A stretch of 64,000 nt of DNA from Mesorhizobium loti (GTDB lineage Bacteria > Pseudomonadota > Alphaproteobacteria > Rhizobiales > Rhizobiaceae): positions 496,001 through 560,000 of the forward strand of contig AP017605.1 in assembly GCA_002356515.1 (NCBI GenBank), given 5' to 3'. This document shows positions 1-7,877 of the stretch, one piece after another. Made by a program: the position numbers and the translations under genes. Numbering within the stretch: the stretch's first letter is position 1; each line of letters opens with the position of its first letter. The notes beneath the pieces were generated by a model. That model was not told where the DNA came from. It searched no databases and worked only from the letters and a program-made list of their open reading frames with translations.

Positions 1-1581
1 GGACGCAATTTCCCCATCAACGAGACGTTCGGCGCCGAAGGCAAGGCACTGACGAAACCCAGTCCGCGCGAGATCAGCAAGCAGCTGCTTGCGCGCGGGG
101 AATTCGTTCCCGTGCCGCATCTCAACGTGCTTGTGTCGGGCTGGCTGCAGTTCATGGTGCATGACTGGCTGAGCCATGGGCCAAATCTGCGCGAGGATCC
201 GTACCGGATTCCGCTCGAAAATGGTGACGACTGGTACGAAGATCCGATGACTATCCTGCGATCATCGCCCGATCCGGCGGGACCGCAGGACCAAGGCCGG
301 CCGACCGCGTTCGCCAACACCGAAACGCATTGGTGGGATGGATCACAGATCTATGGCTCGACGATCGAGCGACAGATGTTGGTCCGAACCAATCCGGCGA
401 CCGGCACGGTGTGCCCCGATGGCAAGCTGGGGCTGAGCGCGACCGGAAACCTTCCGATCATGGCGCCTGACAGGGACATCGGCGATGCCGAGGGGGGACG
501 CTTCGACAAACAGGAACTGGCCGGCGTCACCGGCAACTGGTGGATCGGTCTTTCGGTCTTCCAGACGCTCTTTGCCCGCGAGCACAACGCGATCGTCGAC
601 AGGCTCAAGATCGATCATCCCGAAAGGGATGGCGAATGGCTCTTCCAGAAAGCCCGACTTGTCAATGCGGCGCTAATGGCGAAGATCCACACCACCGAAT
701 GGACGCCGGCACTTATGAACTCGCCGACCGGGCGGTTCGTCATGCGGACCAACTGGTGGGGGATGACTGGCGAGCACTTCACCAGGGCGTTCGGCCGGCT
801 GAGCGATAATGAAGCGATCTCGGGGATCATGGGCTCGCCCACCGACCACCATGCGGCTCCCTATGCGATGACGGAGGAATTCGTCGCCTGCTACCGCATG
901 CACTCGTTGATCCCGGATGCGTTCGTGTTCCGCGCGGCCAAGGACGACAGGGTCATCTTCAGCACCGATATGCTCGGCGTGTCGCATGGCAAGACTTCGG
1001 GCGTGTATGCCGAGGCGAGCTTCGACGACATTGTCTACTCGCTGGCCACGAGCCATCCGGGCGCGCTCGTGCTACACAATTTTCCCAACGCTCTGCGCAA
1101 TCTCCCGATCAATCCCGAGAAAGGGATATTCAGCGACCTCGCCGCCATCGACATCCTGCGCGACCGCGAACGGGGCGTGCCCCGTTACTGCGCGTTCAGG
1201 CGGATGCTAGGCATGAAAGTCCCCGCATCGTTCGACGAACTGACCGACAACAAGGAATGGGCCAGCCAGGTCGCGACGATCTATGAGCGGGTCGAGGATG
1301 TCGATCTGCTGGTTGGAACGCTTTGCGAAAGCAATGGCGGTACGCCAACCGGTTTTGGCTTTTCAGATACGGTGTTCCGCATCTTCATCCTTATGGCGTC
1401 ACGCCGGCTGAAGAGCGACCGTTTCTATACGCGCGACTTCACTCCCGACGTCTATACGCCGGAGGGCTTTGCTTGGGTCGCCAGCAACGACCTTCGCTCG
1501 GTGATGATGCGTCATTGCCCGGCGCTGACGCCCCGCTTCGCGGATGTGCGCAACCTCTATTTCCCATGGGCGACAGGATGA
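1..1581 (+). CDS. Haem peroxidase of the animal/fatty-acid dioxygenase superfamily (5' end missing)
   Basis: The frame is open from base 1, so the start lies outside the window. A GTG at 112 is internal. Visible motifs are a distal-His segment (QFMVHDWLSHG, near 145-177), WWDGSQIYGS, the REHN helix (LFAREHNAIVD) and the proximal-His segment YRMHSLIPD. This order is that of alpha-dioxygenases, cyclooxygenases and linoleate diol synthases, which use haem to oxygenate fatty acids. The YRMHS form is closest to the alpha-dioxygenase/Ppo branch as I remember it. Its TGA overlaps the next ATG (ATGA), so it is translationally coupled to 1578-2465. The substrate is not determinable; an unsaturated fatty acid or an isoprenoid is plausible. 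Confidence 0.85.
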   Translation, partial: GRNFPINETFGAEGKALTKPSPREISKQLLARGEFVPVPHLNVLVSGWLQFMVHDWLSHGPNLREDPYRIPLENGDDWYEDPMTILRSSPDPAGPQDQGRPTAFANTETHWWDGSQIYGSTIERQMLVRTNPATGTVCPDGKLGLSATGNLPIMAPDRDIGDAEGGRFDKQELAGVTGNWWIGLSVFQTLFAREHNAIVDRLKIDHPERDGEWLFQKARLVNAALMAKIHTTEWTPALMNSPTGRFVMRTNWWGMTGEHFTRAFGRLSDNEAISGIMGSPTDHHAAPYAMTEEFVACYRMHSLIPDAFVFRAAKDDRVIFSTDMLGVSHGKTSGVYAEASFDDIVYSLATSHPGALVLHNFPNALRNLPINPEKGIFSDLAAIDILRDRERGVPRYCAFRRMLGMKVPASFDELTDNKEWASQVATIYERVEDVDLLVGTLCESNGGTPTGFGFSDTVFRIFILMASRRLKSDRFYTRDFTPDVYTPEGFAWVASNDLRSVMMRHCPALTPRFADVRNLYFPWATG

Positions 1582-2465
1582 GCAGGATTGCAATCCCCGG
1601 GCTGGTCGACGTGCTGCCGGTCGATGATGCAGCGGCGATCGCCGCGATCGCCAGCGACCGCCGGTTTGACCGTCAGTATGTGCGACGCGGACCCATGCTC
1701 AACCGCATCATCCTCGGCCGCGTTCGTTCGATCCTGACGCTCGCCGGCGCACCATTGCCGCCGGTTGCCGAGCACGGGCCAGTGCGGCCTGCCCCATCCC
1801 AGAGCGCAACGCAGGCGCGGCTCGATGCACTGGCAACTGGAGGCCTTGCGGGACCAGATATTGATGCGCTGGCGGCCTATGTGCGGGGCGAAGGCGGGGC
1901 CAGGTGTGGCGGCAAACTCGCGCAGCAGGCGGTCGGGCGGTTGTTCGATCCGAATTACCGCGCCGATGATGAAAGCTGGTCGGCGGCACTGATATTGCGC
2001 GATGCACCGAGCAGCTTCAATCCGGTCAAGCGGTTGATCTGGGCGCTGACCGGACGGATCGCCAAGGCCCGCGCGCTGCTTGCTGAGAAGGTCAATCAGG
2101 ATCCGACTGGGCTGCACGGCACGGGCGTGGCGATCCACAACCTCGCAGAAGCGTTTTCGCGCATGCGCACACTTTACTCTGATCCGGCGGCACGCGACCA
2201 GAATTCGCCTGCTGCCGCGGTCGCCGCGTCGATAGTCGCACCCAAGCAGGTGCTACGCCAGCCGAACGTTGCGGGTACGTGTCCGGCCGGGCCGTTCACG
2301 AAAGATACGCTGGTTCTGCTGCAACTCGAGAGGGCCAATGTCCGCACGCCGGGGTATGACATGGCCTTCATGGCGGGAAGCTGGAGCGCGTGCCCGGCGC
2401 AGGGCTGGGTCCCTGCCCTGATGGCAACGGTATGGCGCCGCGCGATCGAGGGCACAGCGGCATGA
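1578..2465 (+). CDS. Unknown protein with a degenerate P450-like C-terminus (295 aa)
   Basis: The ATG at 1578 overlaps the peroxidase stop (ATGA); an in-frame extension upstream only reads through the peroxidase gene. I do not recognise the protein as a whole. The last third contains PAGPFTKDTLVLLQLERAN followed by a segment with F-x2-G and then CPAQGWVPALMATVWRRA. This resembles the end of cytochromes P450, where a GT-V-L...AN strand precedes the haem-thiolate Cys loop, in the style of CYP74/CYP152 (C-P/A-x-E/x-W). The Cys spacing is one residue off the classic motif, no clear ExxR is seen, and the protein is shorter than a P450 (about 400 aa). The position directly after a dioxygenase matches the domain order of fungal Ppo DOX-P450 fusions. 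The P450 link is a hypothesis. Confidence 0.55.
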   Translation: MSRIAIPGLVDVLPVDDAAAIAAIASDRRFDRQYVRRGPMLNRIILGRVRSILTLAGAPLPPVAEHGPVRPAPSQSATQARLDALATGGLAGPDIDALAAYVRGEGGARCGGKLAQQAVGRLFDPNYRADDESWSAALILRDAPSSFNPVKRLIWALTGRIAKARALLAEKVNQDPTGLHGTGVAIHNLAEAFSRMRTLYSDPAARDQNSPAAAVAASIVAPKQVLRQPNVAGTCPAGPFTKDTLVLLQLERANVRTPGYDMAFMAGSWSACPAQGWVPALMATVWRRAIEGTAA

Positions 2466-3817
2466 CCGACCGACAAATGTTCTCGCCGCTCGAGTTCCGC
2501 AATCTGACGGTCAAGAACCGGATTTTCCGGTCGAGCATCTCGGGCCGGTTCGATCAGGAAGACGGCGCCCCGACGCAGACCCGGATCAACTGGGAATCGA
2601 AGTTCGCCGCTGGCGGCGTCGGTGCGATCATCTCCTCCTACGTGCCGGTGCTGATCGAGGGGCGGATCATCGCGGGCTATGGGACGATCCACCGCGATGA
2701 CTTCATCCCCAACTGGGCGAAGCTCGGCGAGTCGGTGCACAGCCACGGTGCGAAATTCATTATCCAACTCAGCCATTCAGGGCGGCAACTCGATTTGCCA
2801 GGCATCCATAATCAGAATCGGGTCGCGCTCAGTTCGACCAGCCAACGCGAGCCGATCAACGGCGTTCCCTGCCGCGCGATGGGTAAGGCCGAAATCGGTC
2901 ACACGGTGGAGGCCTTCGCCAGAGCGGCGTGGCGGGCGCGCGAAGCCGGTCTTGACGGCGTTGAGCTTCATTCGGCGAATGGCTACCTGTTTTCGCAGTT
3001 TCTCAGTTCCGGGATCAATGACCGCACTGACGAATATGGAGGCAGCCTGGAAAATCGCGCGCGATTCCTCCTGGAAGTGATCGGCGCGATCCGGGCGCGC
3101 GTCGGCTCCGGCTTTCATCTGCAGGTCAAGCTCGGCGGCGTGGACAACAACAATGTGATGCCGTGGGAGAAGAAGGGCAACACGCTGGCGGATTGTGTCC
3201 AGATCGCTAGATGGTGCGAGGCGGCGGGCGTCGATGGCATTCACGTATCGAGCGGGTCGAGCTTCCCGCATCCGCTCAACCCGCCAGGCGATTTCCCGCT
3301 CGACGTGTTGGCTAAGACGTATGATACAATGATCACCTCCGGCGATTTCGGCATGCGTAATTTCGTGCTGTTTCGCTACAGGCTGTTGCGCCCGATCTTC
3401 CACTGGCTCTGGTTCCGGATGAAAAAGGGCCTGCCGGTCGAGGGCATCAATCTCGAGGCGGCGCGCGCGGTGAAGGCCGCGGTCAAGATTCCGGTGATCG
3501 TCACCGGCGGCTTCCAGACCGCCTCGCTGATCGAGAAGGCCATCGGCGACCAGGTGTGCGATGGCGTGACGATCGCCCGGTCGCTGATCGCCAACAACGA
3601 CCTCGTCAAAATCTGGGAGAGCGGCAAGGATCGGCCCGACCGGCCCTGCACCTATTGCAACAAGTGCCTGGTCAACGCGCCGAAGAACCCGCTCGGCTGC
3701 TACGAGATTTCCCGATACGACAATGACTACGATCGCATGGTCGAGACGATCATGTCGATCTACTCCACCCACCCGGATCTAAAGGTGTCGGCAGGCGAGG
3801 GATTGGTGACGCAATGA
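2462..3817 (+). CDS. Old Yellow Enzyme family NADH:flavin oxidoreductase (451 aa)
   Basis: The ATG at 2462 overlaps the previous stop (ATGA). This is an FMN TIM-barrel ene-reductase: substrate pair H170-x-x-N173 in VELHSANGYLFSQFLS, followed by N-x-RTDEYGGSLENRARF, plus the phosphate-binding VTGGF strand near residue 345. Members reduce alpha,beta-unsaturated carbonyls with NAD(P)H. The C-terminus carries Cys at 396, 399, 402 and 413 (CTYCNKC...GC). This recalls the 4Fe-4S site of 2,4-dienoyl-CoA reductase-type members, although the spacing is shorter, and the C-terminal FAD/NAD reductase domain of those enzymes is absent. Partner electron carriers may be the cytochromes downstream. It could act on an oxidised product of the upstream peroxidase, as OPDA reductase does in plants (inference). 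Confidence 0.85.
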   Translation: MTDRQMFSPLEFRNLTVKNRIFRSSISGRFDQEDGAPTQTRINWESKFAAGGVGAIISSYVPVLIEGRIIAGYGTIHRDDFIPNWAKLGESVHSHGAKFIIQLSHSGRQLDLPGIHNQNRVALSSTSQREPINGVPCRAMGKAEIGHTVEAFARAAWRAREAGLDGVELHSANGYLFSQFLSSGINDRTDEYGGSLENRARFLLEVIGAIRARVGSGFHLQVKLGGVDNNNVMPWEKKGNTLADCVQIARWCEAAGVDGIHVSSGSSFPHPLNPPGDFPLDVLAKTYDTMITSGDFGMRNFVLFRYRLLRPIFHWLWFRMKKGLPVEGINLEAARAVKAAVKIPVIVTGGFQTASLIEKAIGDQVCDGVTIARSLIANNDLVKIWESGKDRPDRPCTYCNKCLVNAPKNPLGCYEISRYDNDYDRMVETIMSIYSTHPDLKVSAGEGLVTQ

Positions 3818-4239
3818 CCAACGAGACGCTTCATCGCGGGTTCATGACAGAGGCCGCGCGGTCCGCGAAGGCTTGGTACCGGACGGCGCTGGGCGCGGTC
3901 TTGCTGATTGAGGCCGCAGGTGCCATTGCGCTGCTAGTGTCACCGCTCGGCGTTTCGAGGTTGTTGGCGCTCGGAGATGATGTCGGCACGGTTTGGCCGC
4001 GTGTTGCAGGCCTGCTGCTTTTACTGCTCGTCGTCTACATGCTGCTTGGCCGGACGATGCCGGCGGCGGCCAAGATGTCCAACATCCTCGGCTTCGTGGC
4101 GCGCGCGCTGCTCGGTATTTTGCTGATCGCGCTGTGCGGGCGCTTTGCTATCGTCGGTGCGGTCTGGTTGGTCGCTGCGATCGTGCTGGCCTTCTTCTAT
4201 TTCAGATATTTCCAAGCCGAAGTGATGAACCGCCCCTGA
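3814..4239 (+). CDS. Small four-helix membrane protein (141 aa)
   Basis: The start overlaps the OYE stop (ATGA). Four hydrophobic segments lie at roughly residues 24-46, 60-82, 90-110 and 114-133, with almost no loops and no cofactor-binding motif. I do not recognise a family. It precedes a di-haem cytochrome by 29 bases, and a similarly sized four-helix protein (5738-6157) precedes the second cytochrome, so each cytochrome seems to have its own small membrane partner. A role as a membrane anchor or quinone-side subunit is a guess. Confidence 0.75.
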   Translation: MTNETLHRGFMTEAARSAKAWYRTALGAVLLIEAAGAIALLVSPLGVSRLLALGDDVGTVWPRVAGLLLLLLVVYMLLGRTMPAAAKMSNILGFVARALLGILLIALCGRFAIVGAVWLVAAIVLAFFYFRYFQAEVMNRP

Positions 4240-4268
4240 CATAGACAGCAATTGGGAGGGCCCTACAA

Positions 4269-5726
4269 ATGGCAGTTGGTTCCGCCGCGCAGGGCTCGTC
4301 CAAGAGGCCCCTGTGGATCGCGCTCGGCATTGTCGTGCTGTTTGGGCTGATCGCCTATTCCCTGTTCAGACAGGCGTCCGCAGTCGACAGGCCAGTGCCC
4401 TATACGAACGATGCGGACTACTTCAAGTACGGCTCGATCAGCAGCGATGTCCACGGCATCCCATACTGGATCTGGGTGACGATGCCGGAGGTTTGCCGTG
4501 GCGATCTGCCTGGCGGCTATGCCTCGCTGGGGGTGATCCAGGAACCCGGCAAACCGACGCCGATCGGCTTTTCGATACGCAAGGTTGGCTTCGTGGATCA
4601 GGTCGGGCCTAATTGCGGGCTGTGCCATACGGCGTCCGTGCGCTCGACACCACAATCGACGCCGGTCGTCTATCTCGGCGCGCCGGCGCAGCAGCTCAAT
4701 TTGATGGGCTATTTCGGATTCCTGTTCTCTTGCGGAAGCAGCCCTTCGTTCACAACCGAGAACGTTGTGGCAGCGATCGAACAGCACAAGCCGCTGAGTT
4801 TCCTGGAGCGGCAGATCTATTCGATTGCCGTGCCGCGGGTGAAGAAGGCGCTGATTGAAGGCAGCGTCCAGTTTGCCTCGATCACGGTCGGTCGTCCGCC
4901 CTGGGGGCCGGGCCGCGTCGATACTTTCAACCCCTACAAGGTTCTCGTCTTCCACGACGACATGTCGAAGGACAAGAGCATTGGCACCGCAGACTTCATG
5001 TCGATCTGGAACCAACAGTCGCGCGAGGGAATGTGGCTGCACTGGGATGGCAACAACGATTCGCTGGACGAGCGCAACCTCTCGGCCTCGATCGGCGCGG
5101 GGGCAACCCCGAAGACGCTCAGCGATTCGGCCAACATGGCCGGGATCACTCGGATCAAGAACTGGATCACGACGCTGCCGCCGCCGCGCTATCCGTTCCC
5201 CATCGACGGCGCCAAGGCGGATGCCGGCGCGCGGATCTACGAGGCGCAATGTGCCTCCTGCCATGAGGAAGGCCACAAGGGTTACGGTGCGGTGATCCCC
5301 CTGGCATACCTCAAGACCGATCCCGAGCGGCAGCTCGCCTTCGACGAGGCGATGGCGGCCAAGATGAACACGATCGGCGAAGGCCAGCCATGGGCATTCC
5401 ATCGCTTCCATTCGACCGATGGCTATGCCAGCCATCCCCTTGACGGCATTTGGCTGCGCGCTCCCTACCTCCACAACGGTTCCGTGCCGACTCTGGCAGA
5501 ATTGCTGGCGCCTCCGGCGGAACGACGTAGCACCTTCTACCGGGGCAACGACGTCTATGATCCGCTTCGGGTTGGCTTCATCTCGGATGTCGCTGGGACC
5601 GGGTCACGACATTTCTACCTGTTCGACACGCATGATCGTGGCAACGGCAACGGGGGGCATCTTTACGGGACCGATTTGTCGCCGGCCGACAAGGACGCTC
5701 TGCTTGAATATCTGAAGACCGAATAA
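4269..5726 (+). CDS. RoxA-like di-haem c-type cytochrome, membrane anchored (485 aa)
   Basis: An N-terminal helix (residues 15-33) anchors or exports the protein to the periplasm. Two haem c sites are present: CGLCH at 116-120 and CASCH at 328-332. Between them lie WGPGRVDTFNP (about 212-222) and GMWLHWDGNN (about 254-263), and near the C-terminus is RAPYLHNGSVPTL. This arrangement matches the RoxA/RoxB rubber-oxygenase and related MauG/CcpA-like di-haem family, which use two haems for dioxygenation or peroxide chemistry. RoxA itself is longer (about 650 aa). A GGAGGG ribosome site lies just upstream. It is paired with a close paralogue at 6154-7548. Whether it oxygenates a substrate or only passes electrons cannot be told from sequence. 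Confidence 0.82.
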   Translation: MAVGSAAQGSSKRPLWIALGIVVLFGLIAYSLFRQASAVDRPVPYTNDADYFKYGSISSDVHGIPYWIWVTMPEVCRGDLPGGYASLGVIQEPGKPTPIGFSIRKVGFVDQVGPNCGLCHTASVRSTPQSTPVVYLGAPAQQLNLMGYFGFLFSCGSSPSFTTENVVAAIEQHKPLSFLERQIYSIAVPRVKKALIEGSVQFASITVGRPPWGPGRVDTFNPYKVLVFHDDMSKDKSIGTADFMSIWNQQSREGMWLHWDGNNDSLDERNLSASIGAGATPKTLSDSANMAGITRIKNWITTLPPPRYPFPIDGAKADAGARIYEAQCASCHEEGHKGYGAVIPLAYLKTDPERQLAFDEAMAAKMNTIGEGQPWAFHRFHSTDGYASHPLDGIWLRAPYLHNGSVPTLAELLAPPAERRSTFYRGNDVYDPLRVGFISDVAGTGSRHFYLFDTHDRGNGNGGHLYGTDLSPADKDALLEYLKTE

Positions 5727-5737
5727 GGAGCGATGCC

Positions 5738-6157
5738 ATGCTCGACACGCGGGTTCTGTTTCGGATCGTCGTCTGGCTGGGCGTGATCGCCAACTGGTCG
5801 TTCGGGCTCTGGGTCCTGTTCGGCGATGGTAACAATCTACTGGCCATGCTGCGGCTCGGCCGCCAGGACAGCATGTTGTGGCTGTACAACTATTCGATCC
5901 TGTTGATGATCCTCAGCCTGTTCTATATTCCGGCGGCTCGCGATCCGTTCCGTTATCGCGCCAATGCCTGGCTCCTGGTGGTGGGAAGACTGGTGCCGGC
6001 TACCACATTCCTTCTCGGTGTCGCGCTCGGCTACATGCCGAACGGGTTCTTGACGCTGTTCATTGCGGATGGCGCGTTCGGCCTGATCGAACTGTTCCTG
6101 CTGCTCCAGATCTTTCGCGATGGCCCCCGCCCACGCGACTATGGCTACCGGCAATGA
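5738..6157 (+). CDS. Small four-helix membrane protein (139 aa)
   Basis: The ATG at 5738 follows AAGGAG with good spacing, 11 bases after the cytochrome stop. Hydrophobic segments at about 7-27, 46-64, 77-100 and 104-125 predict four transmembrane helices; the tail FRDGPRPRDYGYRQ is hydrophilic. No known family is recognised. Size and layout mirror the 3814-4239 protein, and it sits immediately before the second di-haem cytochrome, overlapping its start. It may be a cognate membrane subunit (inference). Confidence 0.75.
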   Translation: MLDTRVLFRIVVWLGVIANWSFGLWVLFGDGNNLLAMLRLGRQDSMLWLYNYSILLMILSLFYIPAARDPFRYRANAWLLVVGRLVPATTFLLGVALGYMPNGFLTLFIADGAFGLIELFLLLQIFRDGPRPRDYGYRQ

Positions 6158-7548
6158 GGCGCTCGCAAAGCTTCGTCCGTTGGGCGGCGTGGTTGTGCGC
6201 CGCACTGGTCGTTGCTGCCCCGCTCGCCTATCAATGGCTTTTTCCGGTGCCGACGCACTACGCGTCAGATGTCGAACATTTCAAGTATGGCTCTATTGGC
6301 GTCGAAGCAGCGCAGGGCGTGCCCTATGAAGTCTGGCGCACGCTGCCGGGTCTGTGTCTTCCGCTTTCCGAGCGCGCGGGGGGCTACAGCAAATTCGGTT
6401 TCCAGTGGGAACTGGGCCACGACACGCCAGTCGGCATGCCGGTGGAGACCGCGCTGGTGCCGCGAATCGGCGTCAACTGCGCGATGTGTCACGTCGGCCG
6501 GATCGAGGGACCCGATGGCGTGTCGCAGCTGGTCGTTGGCGCCCCCAACACCAGTCTGAACTTGCAGGCCTATCTGCGCTTCTTGTTCTCGTGCGTCGGA
6601 AGCGACAGATTCACTGCCGATGCGGTGCTGGCGGAAAATGCCCGGCTGGGTGACGGGCTGAACGCCGTCCAGCGGCTCTTCTACCGCAGTCTGATCATCC
6701 CGCAGATGAAGACCGCGATCGCCACACAAGCGCGCGAGATGGCGTTTATGGATAGTCAACCTGACTGGGGGCCCGGCCGCGCACCAGGATTCCAACCGGC
6801 AAAGATCCAGGTGCTCGGGATGCCATTCGACGGCACGCTGGATATTGTCGACATCCCTTCGCTGTGGGCGATGGAATCGCACGACGGGAAGGGTCTCCAC
6901 TGGGACGGCGCGAACACGTCATTGCATGAGGTGTTTCTAAGTTCCGGCATCGGCAACGGCGCCAGCGCCAGCACGATTGACCTGCCCAGTCTTGCGCGGA
7001 ACGAGGCATGGGCGCGAAAGGTCCCCCCGCCGGCCTATCCATGGCCGATCGACAAGGCACAGGCCCAAGTGGGCAAGGCGATCTATGCAGCCTATTGCGC
7101 GTCGTGCCACGACACCGGTGGCAATCGTGCGGGGCAGGTGATTCCGTTGCGAATGGTTGGCACGGATCGCAATCGCGTTGATGCCTTCACGCCGGAAACC
7201 GCGCAAGGTTTCGATGACCTTCCGGATTATTCGTGGCGTTATACGGGATTTCGCAAGACCGGAGGCTACGTCGCTGTTCCGCTCGACGGGATCTGGGCTC
7301 GCGCGCCCTATCTTCACAACGGCTCGGTACCCACGCTTGCCGCACTGTTGACCCCGCCCTCTAGCCGTCCGGCGCACTTCCTGAGAGGATCGCCACGCTA
7401 CGATCCGGTAGATGTCGGTTTCGCAGGCAATACTGGCGCGGAATTCGATACCAGCCAGCCGGGCAATGCGGCCACCGGGCACGACTGGGGAACCGACCTT
7501 TCGGAGCCGGAGAAACGTCAGTTGATTGAATATCTTAAGACACTCTGA
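6154..7548 (+). CDS. Second RoxA-like di-haem c-type cytochrome (464 aa)
   Basis: The ATG at 6154 overlaps the previous stop (ATGA); the same frame is open further upstream but only through the neighbouring gene. The N-terminal helix (residues 10-28) is a signal anchor. The haem motifs are CAMCH at 109-113 and CASCH at 315-319. WGPGRAPGFQP, GLHWDGANTSL and RAPYLHNGSVPTL align with the 4269-5726 protein over nearly the whole length, so the two are paralogues. It is the last gene of the operon. Two divergent copies side by side suggest either a heterodimer or two substrates/redox steps (inference). Confidence 0.82.
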   Translation: MRRSQSFVRWAAWLCAALVVAAPLAYQWLFPVPTHYASDVEHFKYGSIGVEAAQGVPYEVWRTLPGLCLPLSERAGGYSKFGFQWELGHDTPVGMPVETALVPRIGVNCAMCHVGRIEGPDGVSQLVVGAPNTSLNLQAYLRFLFSCVGSDRFTADAVLAENARLGDGLNAVQRLFYRSLIIPQMKTAIATQAREMAFMDSQPDWGPGRAPGFQPAKIQVLGMPFDGTLDIVDIPSLWAMESHDGKGLHWDGANTSLHEVFLSSGIGNGASASTIDLPSLARNEAWARKVPPPAYPWPIDKAQAQVGKAIYAAYCASCHDTGGNRAGQVIPLRMVGTDRNRVDAFTPETAQGFDDLPDYSWRYTGFRKTGGYVAVPLDGIWARAPYLHNGSVPTLAALLTPPSSRPAHFLRGSPRYDPVDVGFAGNTGAEFDTSQPGNAATGHDWGTDLSEPEKRQLIEYLKTL

Positions 7549-7877
7549 CCAAAGTCGATACCGTGCCGATCGAAGTCGATGGTATCTTGTCAAAGTGCTG
7601 TCCGAGCGCAAATCCGGTCGCGTTTATTGCTTTATCAGGTTTTGAGCGTCGTTATATCTTCGACCCCCAAGTCGATCATCAAGGTGTGCGGGCGCGGCCT
7701 GCTTTCTTTACAGTGTCGCCCCAGCCCAGCTATTGCCATGAAGAGTGCCGCAGCTTGATGCAAAATGATTCGAGCCGGCTTTCAAAATGTCGTCGCCGCG
7801 GCCTCATTTCTAGCACAAAGGGTCTTTGCGAATGCTAAAATCAATTGTACTTAAATGAGCTCGACTTGGAGGAAGAT
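7549..7877 (+). other. Intergenic region after the cytochrome operon
   Basis: There is no convincing gene in 329 bases. A GATACC...GGTATC inverted repeat (7557-7586) just after the cytochrome stop could be a weak transcript end. The patatin gene's ribosome site GGAGGA lies at 7868-7873. An open frame from 7563 to 7838 has a Cys/Arg-rich random-looking product and was not called. Confidence 0.5.

Noticed and set aside
4263..5474. 403-codon frame opposite the first di-haem cytochrome
   Set aside because: Antisense of a gene with clear haem motifs; no domain or start signal.
7563..7838. Plus-strand 91-codon frame before the patatin gene
   Set aside because: No ribosome site; Cys/Arg-rich random product.
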